DNA of 64,000 nt from Pseudonocardia sp. ICBG1293 (GCF_020131355.1 NZ_JAHLEL010000085.1:62001-126000), one strand, 5' to 3'. Shown: positions 44,746 to 53,796, counted from the stretch's first letter. A program made the numbers and translations. Notes: generated from the letters alone by a model not told the origin.

Positions 44746-46422
44746 CTAGGCGGCCTGATCGACAGTTGCCGAACGATCACCAGGTGGTGTGTTGCTGACG
44801 GCGCGGAGGGCGGCATCGTAGTCGGCGCGCCATCGTTGGCGTTGGTGGATCGCGTGCAGGAGCAGGACGGTGCGGGACGGGACGTCGCTGTCGCCGGGTT
44901 GCGCGGGTTCCCAGTCGAAGGGGCCGTCATCGACCGGATAGGCGGGGGTGATCCCGGCCTGGTCGAGGAGTTGCCGAACAAAAGCTGTCCGGTCCGCACG
45001 GTGATCACCGAGGGACTTGTTGGACCATTTGCGGGAGACCAGGACGCGGCGTCCGGCGATGCCGAGGTGTTCGGGCTTGTGTGCTTTGCCGGTGCAGTGC
45101 CCGGGGGTCATCTCCGGGCGGGCGCCCTTCGGTTGGATGCCGTAGAGCAGCCAGATCGGGCAGCGCGGCGAACACGGGGTCTGTGCCAACTCGGCGGCGA
45201 GGCGGCGGGCGTGCTCCCGCTGACGAGACGTCGCGGACTCGTCGAGTCCGGCGGCCTGACCGACACTTTTGGTCAAATATTTGGTGAGGTAGCCGATGTG
45301 GCGTCCGGCTTCTTCGGTGCCGCCGAGGATGCCCTTCACATGCACCTGCGGGCCGAAGACCACGGTGTGGGCGGGCGTGGTGAGCGTGTCGGGGTCGGTG
45401 GCCTCGTCCCAGGTGGGCAGGGGCTCGCGGGTGTCGGGGTCGACGAAGGCTTTCTGTCGGTGGTCCCAGCGGGGGAGCTTCTCCCCGGTGTAGACGATCT
45501 CGTTGTGGGTGGGCCACCAGACCTGGTGGTAGGTGGCGGCGGTGATCGCGCGCAGTTCGGTGCGGGGGATGGTGCCCCGGATCGCGGCGTGGAAGTGCGG
45601 GGCGCCGCGTTTCTGGGGTTCCACGGTGCCGAAGTACTGCACGTCCCAGCCGACACACCGGCGGGTGTTCTGCCAGAACCGGTCCAGCAGCCTCGGGAAG
45701 TGGATCGCATCCCGGGCGGCGCGGCGGTAGTCGTAGGTATCGGGGTCCAGAGCGGCGCCGTGGCCGTCGACACGGCCGTAGGTGTCCAGGGTCAAGGTGA
45801 GGAAGGTCGAGGGCCGGTACTTGCCGCCGAACACCCGTCCGATCGTGCGGTCGGCCACCGGGCGCCGGGGAAGATTCGGGGCGTCCTGACGACGACGGGT
45901 AGTACGGCGGACAGTCTGGGGTCGCGGGTCGAGCGGTGCCAACCGTCCCCGGACACCGAGGGCTCGTAGCTCGGTGTCGATGTCCTCGACGATCTCGCGG
46001 ATCTCGGCGCACTCAGCATCATCACCGGCGGCGAGGGAATCGGTGTAGGCGACGTGGAAGTCCGCGCGGGCGGCCATCAACTCCTTCTGCGCGGTAGTGG
46101 GATCAGCAGGGGTGACGGCGGGTTCGGTAGACAGGTGCCAGCCTTCGCGGCACTGGGTCATCCGCAGCCGTCGGGCCTTCTCCGCGCACGGGCGGCACTG
46201 GTCTTCCCGCGTTGACCCACACGGCACCGGCACCACATCGACCCGACCACTGGACTGGTCGATCCGGCGCATCGCCAGCGGACGCACACACACCCCGTGG
46301 TCCTCAGCCAGTTGGACCGCGACGTCGTCGGACAGGGCCAGCATCGCCTTCTGGACGCGGCTGAGCGTGTCCTGGTCGATCGGCTCCCGCCCCGTCGCGC
46401 TGTCGGTGTCGGCGTTGGTCAT
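44746..46422 (-). CDS. repSA: RepSA-like rolling-circle replication initiator (copy 1)
   Basis: 558 residues. The N-terminal region has a cysteine cluster (CGSTREDQCRPCAEKARR). The centre carries FLTLTLDTYGRVDG, RRCVGWDVQYFGTVEPQKRGAPHFHAAIRG (HUH metal motif near residue 272) and HIGYLTKYLTKSVGQ, with its catalytic tyrosine region. Such proteins nick the element's double-strand origin and allow the excised form to replicate. Its ATG overlaps the traSA stop; excisionase follows after 15 bases. The copy at 56770-58446 is identical. Confidence 0.92.
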   Translation of the reverse strand: MTNADTDSATGREPIDQDTLSRVQKAMLALSDDVAVQLAEDHGVCVRPLAMRRIDQSSGRVDVVPVPCGSTREDQCRPCAEKARRLRMTQCREGWHLSTEPAVTPADPTTAQKELMAARADFHVAYTDSLAAGDDAECAEIREIVEDIDTELRALGVRGRLAPLDPRPQTVRRTTRRRQDAPNLPRRPVADRTIGRVFGGKYRPSTFLTLTLDTYGRVDGHGAALDPDTYDYRRAARDAIHFPRLLDRFWQNTRRCVGWDVQYFGTVEPQKRGAPHFHAAIRGTIPRTELRAITAATYHQVWWPTHNEIVYTGEKLPRWDHRQKAFVDPDTREPLPTWDEATDPDTLTTPAHTVVFGPQVHVKGILGGTEEAGRHIGYLTKYLTKSVGQAAGLDESATSRQREHARRLAAELAQTPCSPRCPIWLLYGIQPKGARPEMTPGHCTGKAHKPEHLGIAGRRVLVSRKWSNKSLGDHRADRTAFVRQLLDQAGITPAYPVDDGPFDWEPAQPGDSDVPSRTVLLLHAIHQRQRWRADYDAALRAVSNTPPGDRSATVDQAA

Positions 46423-46653
46423 GCTGCATCCCCGATCTCGCGGTGGTTGACGGTCGGGTCGGGCAGGGCCAGCACCGGCGCCACCCCGGTCCCCGACACG
46501 GTGCGGGTGACGAAGACCTCCAGGTCTTTCACCGCGCCGTCAGACACCCACCCGGCCCGGACACGCAGGGGTTCACGGATGCCGTCGCCGAACAGATAGC
46601 CGACCCCGGCCTCGTCTTCACCGATCCGGTTGGCCCACGCACCCCGCTCATAA

Positions 46654-46774
46654 GAGGTCGTTTCAGAACGACTTGTCGAGTTTCCATTGACCCCTCGACG
46701 ACAGATCAAACGGCAGGTCAGATAGCCGCTTGTCGTCTACAACAGACACGTCGACCTCGTTCTGAAATGACCTC
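46654..46774 (+). mobile_element. MITE copy 3 (121 bp), in traSA of AICE copy 1
   Basis: Flanked by TAA at 46651-46653 and 46775-46777; the latter TAA also forms the left flank of the following IS5-family element. Confidence 0.9.
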
Positions 46775-46777
46775 TAA

Positions 46778-47757
46778 GAGGTCGCGCGGATTGGTTGGTG
46801 ATCATGGACGTCGTGCAGGTCGGGCGTTCCAGCGGTGTGTGGTCCAGGCCTGCCGAATCAAGCTACGGAGTGTGACGATCGTGTCGGCGAGGTCGAAGAA
46901 CGCGTCGACGACGATTTCTCGTCGTTCGTAGCAGCGCTGCAGCCGGTTGAAGCTGTTGTGCCAAGCGTTGGTCCGCTCGACGTGCCAGCGGCGGGTGGCC
47001 TGGATCGGCGCTTTCTCACCCTTGTGCGCGATCTCGCCGTGCAGGCCTCGTTCGGCCAGCGTGTCGCGGGTCTTGCCGGAGTCATAGCCGGCGTCGAGGT
47101 GCACGGTGATGTCGTCGGGCAGCGGGCCGAGAGCATCGAGGCGGTCGAGGGTGGGGCCCAGTAGCGGGGAGTCGTGCCGGTTGGCTCCGGCCAGGACTCG
47201 GCCCAGCGGGATGCCGTATCCCTCGACGAGCACCGAACGTTTCATACCCTGTTTGCGCCGGTCCACCGGCGACGGACCGGCGACCTCGCCGCCGCCGGGG
47301 GCCTTGGTGATGGCGCCATCGACGGCGATGTCGTGCAGCAGCAGACCGACGATGCGGTCGTAGGCGTCCAGGACGATCCGACGCAGCTGGGCGAAGACCC
47401 CGAGCCTGATCCACTCGTCACGACGATCGCGGATGGTGGTCGCCGAGCAGGTGCTGTCAGCGATGCCCTCATACGAGCAGCCGAACCGCAGTACCTGCAG
47501 GAGCTTGTCGAACACGATCCGATCCGCGATCCGGCGGCGATGGCAGCCCAGCGGATGGGTGGGATCGAACTCGTCTCGATGAGGCAGCAGCGCGGTGAAC
47601 TGGTCCCACAACGGCTCGGTCAGCCATGATGGCAGGGTGGGCACGCGGCCTCCAGACGATCACGAAGCGTAGATAACTTCATGATCGGCAGGCCCGTACC
47701 CGCCCTCGCCCCCAGACACTCGACCGCGGCCAAGCTGTGACCAATCCGCGCGACCTC
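46778..47757 (-). mobile_element. IS5-family element B (980 bp), in traSA of AICE copy 1
   Basis: Perfect 18-bp inverted repeats (GAGGTCGCGCGGATTGGT) and TAA on both sides (46775-46777, 47758-47760). The outer GAGGTCG resembles the MITE ends, but the rest differs. Confidence 0.92.
46802..47644 (-). CDS. IS5-family transposase of element B (copy 1)
   Basis: 280 residues. A Tnp1-like N-terminus (LPSWLTEPLWDQFTALLP, HPLGCHRRRIADRIVFDKLLQVLRFGCSYEGIAD in outline) is followed by the DDE domain: IAVDGAITKAPGGGEVAGPSPVDRRKQGMKRSVLVEG, HLDAGYDSGKTRDTLAERG and HVERTNAWHNSFNRLQRCYERR. It is full length and identical to the copy at 60432-61274. It moves its own 980-bp element at TWA targets; the MITEs have different inner ends and are less likely to be its clients. 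Confidence 0.92.
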   Translation of the reverse strand: MPTLPSWLTEPLWDQFTALLPHRDEFDPTHPLGCHRRRIADRIVFDKLLQVLRFGCSYEGIADSTCSATTIRDRRDEWIRLGVFAQLRRIVLDAYDRIVGLLLHDIAVDGAITKAPGGGEVAGPSPVDRRKQGMKRSVLVEGYGIPLGRVLAGANRHDSPLLGPTLDRLDALGPLPDDITVHLDAGYDSGKTRDTLAERGLHGEIAHKGEKAPIQATRRWHVERTNAWHNSFNRLQRCYERREIVVDAFFDLADTIVTLRSLIRQAWTTHRWNARPARRP

Positions 47758-49111
47758 TAAGCCTGATCGCCGAGCACCATCGACACATGGCTCTTGGAGG
47801 CGACGCGCAGGCAGATCCGGCGGGGGAACAACTCCCGCACCGGGACGGTGTCCTTCGTCGGTTCCTGGACATAGCCGCGCACGGTGTAGCCCAGGGCGCG
47901 GCCCTGGGTGGTCAACAAGGCGACGCGGTCGGTGATCGCCTCGCGGGTCTTGCGGTCCCCGCCGTAACGCAGCAGGGCACCGATCTCGTCGAACTCCACA
48001 ATCTCCAACGGCGTCTCCGTGGTGATCGGGACCAGTCGGGTCGCCCCGGCGTGCTCGCGCTTGCGGGCCTCCATGCTCTCGACAAGATCATCGAGGAGGG
48101 CGAGGGCGTCGCGGGAGGTGACGGCGTAGCGGTGGAACACCGCTCGCCCGTAGGCCAACTCCATGCCTTTCGGGTCGATCCCGTTGACCCGGACCAGGCC
48201 GTCACGGATCGCCGGGGCCACCGACACCAGCGGCGCCCACATCAGCGACCCCTTGCCCGCGCCGGTGGCCCCCGCGGCCAGGGTGTGCCCGCCGATCAGC
48301 GACTGGTGCCAGTCGGTGCCGTACTCGGTACGACCCGACCACACCCGCGACAAGTCCACCGCCAACCCGTCCAGATCAGATACAGCGCCGAGACTCGGGG
48401 CGCGGACGACCCCGGACAGCAGGTTGCGGCGCTGGAAATCGATCGACACCACATTCGGTGCGAGTTCGCGGACCTGACAACGCTGCACCCCCCGTGCCAC
48501 GGCCAGGGCACGGGTGGCGGTGTCGAAGGACTCCGGGGTTTGCCCCGGCACCAGCCGGACCCGGACCTCGTCCCACGACGGCCCCGAGCGCACCCCGAGG
48601 ATCCGGGGAAGCTGATCGGCCACCGGCCGCGACCGGGACAGGGCCGGGGTACGACGCAACAGATTCACCGCCGCGATCGGTGCCCCCACCCGGTCGGGGA
48701 CCGTGAGGTTGCAGGAGCGCAGCCAGCGGGGCATCCGAGGCGCATAGACCGTCCAGCGCAGCCACCAGGCACGAAGGCGCTGCCCGGCATAGCGATCGAA
48801 CGACACCACCGACAACCACCGCCACACCCCCAGCGCGACAGCGACCGCCGCGATGGTGATCACGAGTGAGGGCCACCCGAGCAGCGAGCACCACACCACA
48901 GCGGCCGCAGCGGTGATCGTGGTGCGCCAATGCCGAACCACCCACACGCTGACGATCACGGCGATCTTGCAGGTCAGCCACACCGTGACGAACACGACCG
49001 CGACCGTGGCCAGGGTCTCGGCGATCCGGCCGAGGAACTGCCCCAGCCAATGCAACGCGGCCAGCACCAGCACCGTCGCCAGACCGGCAACAACGAGAGA
49101 ACCTGTCGTGC

Positions 49112-49309
49112 TCATCGACGGTCTCCGTCCTGTTCCGGGGAACGACGCGGAGCACACACGACCGGCACCGAGACCAACGCGAGCTGCCCACGATGATCAC
49201 CACACCGCCGCACCCCCTCACCAGACGTCTCGTTCAGCGGGGTCAGGCACACCTCGCACCACACCGCGCCCGGTCCGTCGTCAACGTTCGTGGTCGTGTC
49301 GGTGCTCAT
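49112..49309 (-). CDS. Small Cys-rich AICE protein of 65 residues (copy 1)
   Basis: ATG at 49309; both ends overlap neighbours by ATGA (whiB-like stop, traSA start). Cysteines in VWCEVCLTPLNE and VRRCGDH suggest a zinc ribbon. No known function; tight coupling to the transfer gene suggests a role in transfer or its control. Identical copy at 62866-63063. Confidence 0.6.
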   Translation of the reverse strand: MSTDTTTNVDDGPGAVWCEVCLTPLNETSGEGVRRCGDHRGQLALVSVPVVCAPRRSPEQDGDRR

Positions 49310-49656
49310 GCCGCAGCGCTCCCCGGCGCGGAAGAAGCAGGGGGCGCGGTCCGGCGGGCTGCAACACGAGCGGTGCGGTGCAGCCGCCGTCGCTCCTGTG
49401 GGGTGGTGGCGCCGACGACGCCGTAGCGGCGGGCCGGGTCTTCGACCAGCAGCGCCTCGACCAGGCACATGCTGCGAACCCGGCAACCACGACACACCCC
49501 CAGCGCAGGCTCGGCCGCGGGCGGACCGGTGTCGGTGGGGAAGAACAACTCGGTGTCCATCCCCCGACACGCCGCCTCGGCCCGCCACCGATGGCGTTCA
49601 GCACCGTGAAGCGTCCGGGGCAGGGCAGGAGGGGGTGAAGAAAGTCCTGCGTTCAT
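49306..49656 (-). CDS. WhiB-family iron-sulfur regulator (AICE copy 1), with IS630 directly upstream
   Basis: 116 residues. WhiB layout: AACRGMDTELFFPTD (first Cys), CRGCRVRSMCLVEALL (Cys-x2-Cys-x5-Cys), then a modified turn GVVGATTPQERRRLHR where most WhiB proteins have GVWGG, and a basic C-terminus. The cluster is normally 4Fe-4S and redox-sensitive, with regulation through the sigma factor. It heads the overlapping whiB-small-traSA-repSA-xis-int unit. An IS630 element is inserted three bases upstream of the ATG, removing the native promoter and ribosome site, so the operon may depend on outward transcription from that element. Confidence 0.85.
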   Translation of the reverse strand: MNAGLSSPPPALPRTLHGAERHRWRAEAACRGMDTELFFPTDTGPPAAEPALGVCRGCRVRSMCLVEALLVEDPARRYGVVGATTPQERRRLHRTARVAARRTAPPASSAPGSAAA

Positions 49657-50727
49657 CTAGTGTCGCGTAAACGATGTTCTTTGACCGGGTCGGCAGTGGT
49701 TGAGTAGGTGGTCTGCGGGTTTGGTCCAGATGAACGGGTGGCAGCGTTCGTTCCAGCCGTCGATGAACCGGCCGATCGCGCCGATCAGTTCTCTGACGCT
49801 GCCGAAGCTGCCGTGGCGAATGGCCTGGCGGGTGATGACCCCGAAAAAGACCTCGACCATGTTCAGCCACGATCCCGAGGTCGGGGTGAAGTGCAGGGTG
49901 ATCCGCGGGTTGCGGGCCAGCCAGGCCTTCACTGCGGGGTGCTTGTGGGTCGCGTAGTTGTCCACCACCAGGTGCAGCTTGCGCCGCGGGTAGGCCTTCG
50001 CGACCTGCTTGAGGAACCGCAGGAACTCCTGATGGCGATGCCGCGGCAGGCACGCCTGCTCGACCCGCCCGGTCGCGACCTCTAACGCCGCGAACAGCGT
50101 GGTGGTGCCGTGACGGACGTAGTCATGCGTCCGTTTCTCCGGGATACCGGGCATGATCGGCAGGATCGGCGCTGTCCGGTCCAGGGCCTGGACCTGGGAT
50201 TTCTCGTCGACGCAGAGCACGACGGCCTTGTCCGGCGGGTTCAGATACAACCCGACGATGTCGCGGACCTTGGCTTCGAGCTCGGGATCGGTGGAGAACT
50301 TGAACGTCTCGGACTTCCACGGCTGCAGCCCCCACCGCCGCCAAATCTTGCCGATCCACACGTGGGAGATCCCGAGCTCGGCACCGAGTAGCCGTGACGA
50401 CCAGTGCGTGACTCCGAGCCGCTCAGGCGGCGGTTCCAGCGTGGCGAGCACGACCGCGACCTCGTCGATCACCGGCGGCCGGCCCGCCTTGGGCCGGTCG
50501 GCCAGCCCGGCGATCCCCTCAGCGGCGTAACGCTTCTTCCACCCGATCACCGTCGCCTTCGACGCCCCGACCAGTGTGACGATGTCCTTGACCGCCACCC
50601 CGTCCGCGGCCAGCAACACGATCCTGCCCCGTCGGGCCAGTCCCGCCGAAACCGACGAGGAACGCAGCCAGGACTCCAGCACCTCGCGGTCGGCGGCCGG
50701 AACGTCCACGGTCACAGTCAACGGCAC
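49657..50727 (-). CDS. IS630-family transposase (copy C)
   Basis: 356 residues with an intact helix-turn-helix and DDE motifs (VDEKSQVQ, VVDNYATHK, SWLNMVEVFF). It combines features of copy A (VEQACLP, ESWLRSS) and copy B (IRHGSFG). Like them it uses the target TA plus flanking base as its TAG stop. Presence of near-identical copies in the chromosome and in the AICE shows recent movement between them. Confidence 0.9.
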   Translation of the reverse strand: MPLTVTVDVPAADREVLESWLRSSSVSAGLARRGRIVLLAADGVAVKDIVTLVGASKATVIGWKKRYAAEGIAGLADRPKAGRPPVIDEVAVVLATLEPPPERLGVTHWSSRLLGAELGISHVWIGKIWRRWGLQPWKSETFKFSTDPELEAKVRDIVGLYLNPPDKAVVLCVDEKSQVQALDRTAPILPIMPGIPEKRTHDYVRHGTTTLFAALEVATGRVEQACLPRHRHQEFLRFLKQVAKAYPRRKLHLVVDNYATHKHPAVKAWLARNPRITLHFTPTSGSWLNMVEVFFGVITRQAIRHGSFGSVRELIGAIGRFIDGWNERCHPFIWTKPADHLLNHCRPGQRTSFTRH

Positions 50728-50782
50728 AGCTCATGATCCCGTAAACCAGCCCGTGAGTAAAGTAACCTAGTTACCGCAACAC
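49660..50782 (-). mobile_element. IS630-family element copy C (1,123 bp)
   Basis: Same length and ends as copies A and B, flanked by TA at 49658-49659 and 50783-50784. It separates the whiB-like gene from pra and the regulatory region of AICE copy 1. Confidence 0.9.
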
Positions 50783-50865
50783 TAGGATCGGTGTCCTTCC
50801 ACGCTGGTTCCGGGTTGATCAACTGCCTGCCAGGGCAGCAACACACGGCAAGGAAGACTCGGTAG

Positions 50866-50892
50866 GGGAGCCCGCCACTAACGGGCTCTCCC
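50866..50892 (-). terminator. Terminator-like hairpin after pra
   Basis: GGGAGCCCG, seven-base loop, CGGGCTCTCCC: a nine-pair stem with a two-base bulge, 30 bases downstream of the pra stop. Confidence 0.55.
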
Positions 50893-50921
50893 ACACATAT
50901 CGCCTGGTCAGACAGTGCCTG

Positions 50922-51344
50922 TCAGGCGGCGTCCTGGTTCTTGGTCGCGTGTCCACGCTGGGGGCCGGGGGCACGCATCCCCGCCGCGCGAAAGCTGTAG
51001 GCCACACGCGGACGGCCCCCCGTCTCCTGCACATACGGGGTCACCGTGAGCCCGTCGAACTCCACCGGACGAAACGGCAACCCCGCAGCGGCCTCCGGCG
51101 GCACCGGCTGATGCGCCGCAGCGATCTTCACCACCACCGTCTTCTCCGACCGCCGCGCCTCCGGGTCAGCGTCCAGCACCGACACCGACCACACCGGCAA
51201 CCCCGACTCCTTATCCGTCTGCTGCACCGGCCGACCAGGCGCGGACTTGTCGAAATCCCGCACCGCCTCCACCTCCGACACCACAAACGCCCCATGCGGG
51301 AACACATCACCCATCGTCACCGCGAACTTGTTACTGCGTGCCAT
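50922..51344 (-). CDS. pra: Pra-like activator of AICE replication, integration and excision
   Basis: 140 residues from the ATG at 51344. Features shared with the family named after pSAM2 Pra are GDVFPHGAFVVSEVEAVRDFD, SGLPVWSVSVLDADPEARR, VPPEAAAGLPFRPVEFDGLTVTPYV and AYSFRAAGMRAP. In pSAM2, Pra switches on repSA, xis and int and is itself repressed by the GntR-family KorSA. Here it is divergent from a GntR-type gene, with an inverted repeat between, which matches that circuit. The basic C-terminus ends in HATKNQDAA. Confidence 0.82.
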   Translation of the reverse strand: MARSNKFAVTMGDVFPHGAFVVSEVEAVRDFDKSAPGRPVQQTDKESGLPVWSVSVLDADPEARRSEKTVVVKIAAAHQPVPPEAAAGLPFRPVEFDGLTVTPYVQETGGRPRVAYSFRAAGMRAPGPQRGHATKNQDAA

Positions 51345-51401
51345 GTCAACTCCTCTGTCGTTCAGTCTCTGCGTCCAGCTGCAAGCTCTACGCGAGGCTA
51401 G

Positions 51402-51427
51402 CAGTTGATAGGTTAGCATGTCAACTG
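51402..51427. promoter_or_regulatory. Inverted repeat between pra and the GntR-type gene, candidate operator
   Basis: CAGTTGA at 51402-51408 and TCAACTG at 51421-51427 form perfect 7-bp arms around 12 bases. The region is AT-richer than its surroundings (TTGATAG, TATGAC) and lies between divergent starts, where KorSA-type repressors bind. Confidence 0.5.
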
Positions 51428-51575
51428 AATTGCTATGACTCCTTGAGGGGCCGCTGACCAGCGGCGACTCGCGGCACGTTGGTAGGATTTCTGTGCCCCG
51501 CGCGAGCTGGGGTGCAAGTGGAGGGCCGAGCGGCTAGCCAGGACGACCGAGTGAGATGACCAGGAAATCGAGATC

Positions 51576-52418
51576 ATGGAGCCATTACGACGGGCACTGT
51601 CGCGGGGCGAGGCGCTGCATGCGCAGATTGCCCGCCACATCGCCAACGACATCTCAGCGGGACGCCTGGTCAACGGGGCGACTCTCCCCTCGACCAAGGC
51701 GCTCGCATCCGAATGGGGGGTTAGCCCCTTCACGATCTCTGAGGCGATGAAACTCCTTGCTGGGGAAGGTCTGGTTGTAAACGAGGCGAGGTCCAGGCGG
51801 ACCGTTCGTGCCCCGAGGCAGGGGCGGCCTGATCTTCTGCGCGACCGCCGCCCGCAGGTGATCTTGATAGGCGGCTACCCGGGTAGTGGAAAATCTGAAT
51901 TGGCGCGCACGCTTGCCCGCGAGGTCGGCTGGACTGTGATTGACAAAGACACCGTGACTCGCCCGCTGGTGGAGCAAGTGCTGGAGGTCCTTGGGCGGTC
52001 CCCCCATGACCGCGAATCTGAGCTTTACCTCAATCAGGTACGGCCTCGCGAATACGAGACGGTCGCCGCTGTCGTGACTGAGAATCTTCAGTGTGGTAAC
52101 AGTGTCATCGCTGATGCCCCTTTCTTGAGGGAGTTCACCGACCGGGCATGGCTGTGTCGTACGATTGACGCCCATGCCGCATTCAATGCGGACACCACTG
52201 TCGTTTGGGTTGCTTGTGACGCGCAGACGATGCATAGCTATCTCCGTCGGCGCGGAGCGGCCCGAGACGCGACGAAGCTCGCAGATTGGAAGACTCATCT
52301 GGATGGCCTCGATCTTAATTTCCGACCTCCGATTGACCACGTTGTTGTGGAGAACTCCGCATCAAGCGAGTCGCTTCAGTCGCAGGCTCGTCGGATCATC
52401 GACAAGGTCGCGGTGTGA
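51576..52418 (+). CDS. GntR-type DNA-binding domain fused to a P-loop kinase (AAA_33-like)
   Basis: 280 residues. Residues 1-75 are a GntR winged helix (RGEALHAQIARHIANDISAGRLVNGATLPSTKALASEWGVSPFTISEAMKLLAGEGLV in outline). Residues about 95-280 are a P-loop kinase with Walker A GGYPGSGKSELA, an ADAPFLRE stretch, and a lid segment SYLRRRGAARDATKLADW as in zeta-toxin or chloramphenicol-phosphotransferase-like kinases. This replaces the plain GntR repressor (KorSA) found in pSAM2, so repression could be linked to nucleotide or a phosphorylated ligand. Base composition is lower in GC than the rest of the element. Its stop overlaps the next kinase gene (GTGA). Confidence 0.78.
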   Translation: MEPLRRALSRGEALHAQIARHIANDISAGRLVNGATLPSTKALASEWGVSPFTISEAMKLLAGEGLVVNEARSRRTVRAPRQGRPDLLRDRRPQVILIGGYPGSGKSELARTLAREVGWTVIDKDTVTRPLVEQVLEVLGRSPHDRESELYLNQVRPREYETVAAVVTENLQCGNSVIADAPFLREFTDRAWLCRTIDAHAAFNADTTVVWVACDAQTMHSYLRRRGAARDATKLADWKTHLDGLDLNFRPPIDHVVVENSASSESLQSQARRIIDKVAV

Positions 52419-52960
52419 CTCGCGGGGTTCTGCTCTATGGGCCGCCTGCAGCAGGTAAGGACACTGTCACGGCAGCACTGACTGGCTACGATACGCACTT
52501 CCACTTGTTTCGTCGCATAAAGTGTGGTCCCGGTAGAACTGATGGCTATCGGATGGTCGATCGGCTGACGCGTGACAGACTGACTCGCTCCGGCTGCGTC
52601 ATCTGGCAGAATAGTCGGTACGGTGCCACGTATATTGTCGATAGAGTCGGGCTTAGGCAAAGTCTCGCTAGTGGTTGGCCAATTTTGCATCTAGGTCAGC
52701 CGGAATCCGTTGACGCCGTTGTTGCTGCGACTCCAGAGACTCATTGGTTCGTTTTTGCTCTCTGGTGTCCCCGTGATGTGGCAAGCACCAGATTGCGGCA
52801 GCGAGGAAGCGCCGACCTCCAGGCGCGGCTCGCTGCTTGGGACGCCACACCACTCTTGCCTCCACCGACTACGACGTTGGATACCTCGACGGTCACTCCC
52901 GTCGACGCTGCCCGCCACATCGCCGTTTCCTTCAGCCGACATGATGCGTCCGGTGGCTGA
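52415..52960 (+). CDS. Guanylate-kinase-like P-loop protein
   Basis: 181 residues from a GTG overlapping the previous stop. Walker A is LLYGPPAAGKDTVTAAL; a GMP-kinase-like region follows (FHLFRRIKCGPGRTDGYRMV, SGCVIWQNSRYGATYIVDR), then WPILHLGQPESVDAV and a lid-like RLRQRGSADLQARLAAWD. This is the layout of guanylate kinases, but the GMP-binding motif is diverged, so it may act on another nucleotide or a nucleotide-like ligand. It is translationally coupled to the GntR-kinase fusion. Lower GC and third-position bias differ from neighbours, suggesting joint acquisition. Confidence 0.68.
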   Translation: MTRGVLLYGPPAAGKDTVTAALTGYDTHFHLFRRIKCGPGRTDGYRMVDRLTRDRLTRSGCVIWQNSRYGATYIVDRVGLRQSLASGWPILHLGQPESVDAVVAATPETHWFVFALWCPRDVASTRLRQRGSADLQARLAAWDATPLLPPPTTTLDTSTVTPVDAARHIAVSFSRHDASGG

Positions 52961-53043
52961 CCTCGTTGCTGGCGTCGTTCCGTACGGGCTCGCGTGCGTC
53001 ACGTCGTCTGCCCGGGTCGTGTGTGTTGCCGAATTGTGCTTTA

Positions 53044-53164
53044 GAGGTCATTTCAGAACGAGGTCGACGTGTCTGTTGTAGACGACAAGCGGCTATCTGA
53101 CCTGCCGTTTGATCTGTCGTCGAGGGGTCAATGGAAACTCGACAAGTCGTTCTGAAACGACCTC
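53044..53164 (-). mobile_element. MITE copy 4 (121 bp), in an intergenic region of AICE copy 1
   Basis: Flanked by TTA at 53041-53043 and 53165-53167; same sequence as the other copies, inverted. It is the only copy not in or beside another insertion element. Confidence 0.9.
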
Positions 53165-53167
53165 TTA

Positions 53168-53403
53168 GGGGATCAAGGCGCCGCCTCCGGCGGCGCGGGG
53201 CCGGCTACGCCGCCCCCGCCGCTCGCTCACTACACCTTCGGCCCGTTCGCGGCGGCGGCGCCGGCTACCCGGCCCCAAGCCACGCAGGGTCGCCGACCCT
53301 CATAGGCACATCACGCCTCGCCCACGTGCAGGATGCAAGGAGGCGCTGCCCGGGTGTCGAAGCATCCAGATGGCGCCCATCGAGACGATCTCGGCGGCTG
53401 GTG
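53168..53403. other. GC-rich non-coding stretch with hairpin
   Basis: No gene is seen. A perfect 8-bp stem with TCC loop lies at 53178-53196 (GCGCCGCC/GGCGGCGC), followed by repeated CCGGCTAC-type motifs. It could belong to an origin or to termination; no clear assignment. Confidence 0.4.
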
Positions 53404-53787
53404 TCAGTCAGCGAGCATCTGCCGCAAACTTTCCTCGATCTCGATCACCACCGGCGCATCCTTCAGCTCATCGATGGTCGCCTCGACGCCGTAGCGAGCG
53501 AGCTTCCTCTGGATCATGCCCCAATCCTGCAGCTCTCCGGTCTCCTCTGCGTCGTCCGGTAGAAGGAAGTTGAGAGCCAGCTCTTCTAGTTCGCTCCTGG
53601 AGATGGTGGCGAGAGCCACCTCGGCCGGCTGTAACCCGGTCGTCGACATCCATCCGTGGTCTCTCACCTGGATCTGACGGTGTGGCCCGACGCGGGCGAA
53701 CTCCGTGACCTGGAAGTACATTGCACGGTTCGGCACGCCACCTGTCAACGCCACTCGAACGACTAGCGCTCGGAGATCAGCCGACAT
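53404..53787 (-). CDS. Hypothetical protein, 127 residues
   Basis: No signal peptide or membrane segment. The N-terminal half is beta-rich (LRALVVRVALTGGVPNRAMYFQVTEFARVGPHRQIQVRDHGW in outline), and the C-terminal half is acidic and helical (DELKDAPVVIEIEESLRQMLAD). No family is recognised. It follows the secreted-protein gene after nine bases, so the two form a small operon in the AICE cargo region. Confidence 0.55.
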   Translation of the reverse strand: MSADLRALVVRVALTGGVPNRAMYFQVTEFARVGPHRQIQVRDHGWMSTTGLQPAEVALATISRSELEELALNFLLPDDAEETGELQDWGMIQRKLARYGVEATIDELKDAPVVIEIEESLRQMLAD

Positions 53788-53796
53788 CGCGGTGGG

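Larger units (their letters stand above)
46419..49115 (-). pseudogene. traSA: FtsK/TraSA-like DNA transfer gene, split by a MITE and an IS5-family element (copy 1)
   Basis: The 5' part (start ATG at 49115) has two to three N-terminal membrane helices (LVVAGLATVLVLAALHWLGQFLG, ITAAAAVVWCSLLGWPSL), then the FtsK ATPase with Walker A GATGAGKGS and IVEFDEIGALL. At VLGDQA the frame meets TTA, where an IS5-family element and a MITE are stacked. The last 78 or so codons (YERGAWANRIGEDEAGVGYLFGDG ...) lie beyond them at 46419-46653. The lost segment is what, in TraB-type translocases, precedes or forms the DNA-recognition end. A truncated protein could be made, but double-stranded transfer is unlikely. 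The stop overlaps repSA by ATGA. Confidence 0.88.

Noticed and set aside
44503..45969. A 488-residue plus-strand frame opposite repSA, repeated at 56527-57993
   Set aside because: Antisense shadow of the RepSA initiator; no motifs, and it is duplicated only because the element is duplicated.
46654..46709. A start codon inside the MITE giving a 96-residue minus-strand protein
   Set aside because: The ORF joins MITE sequence to the severed end of traSA; the real coding part is the transfer protein's C-terminus.
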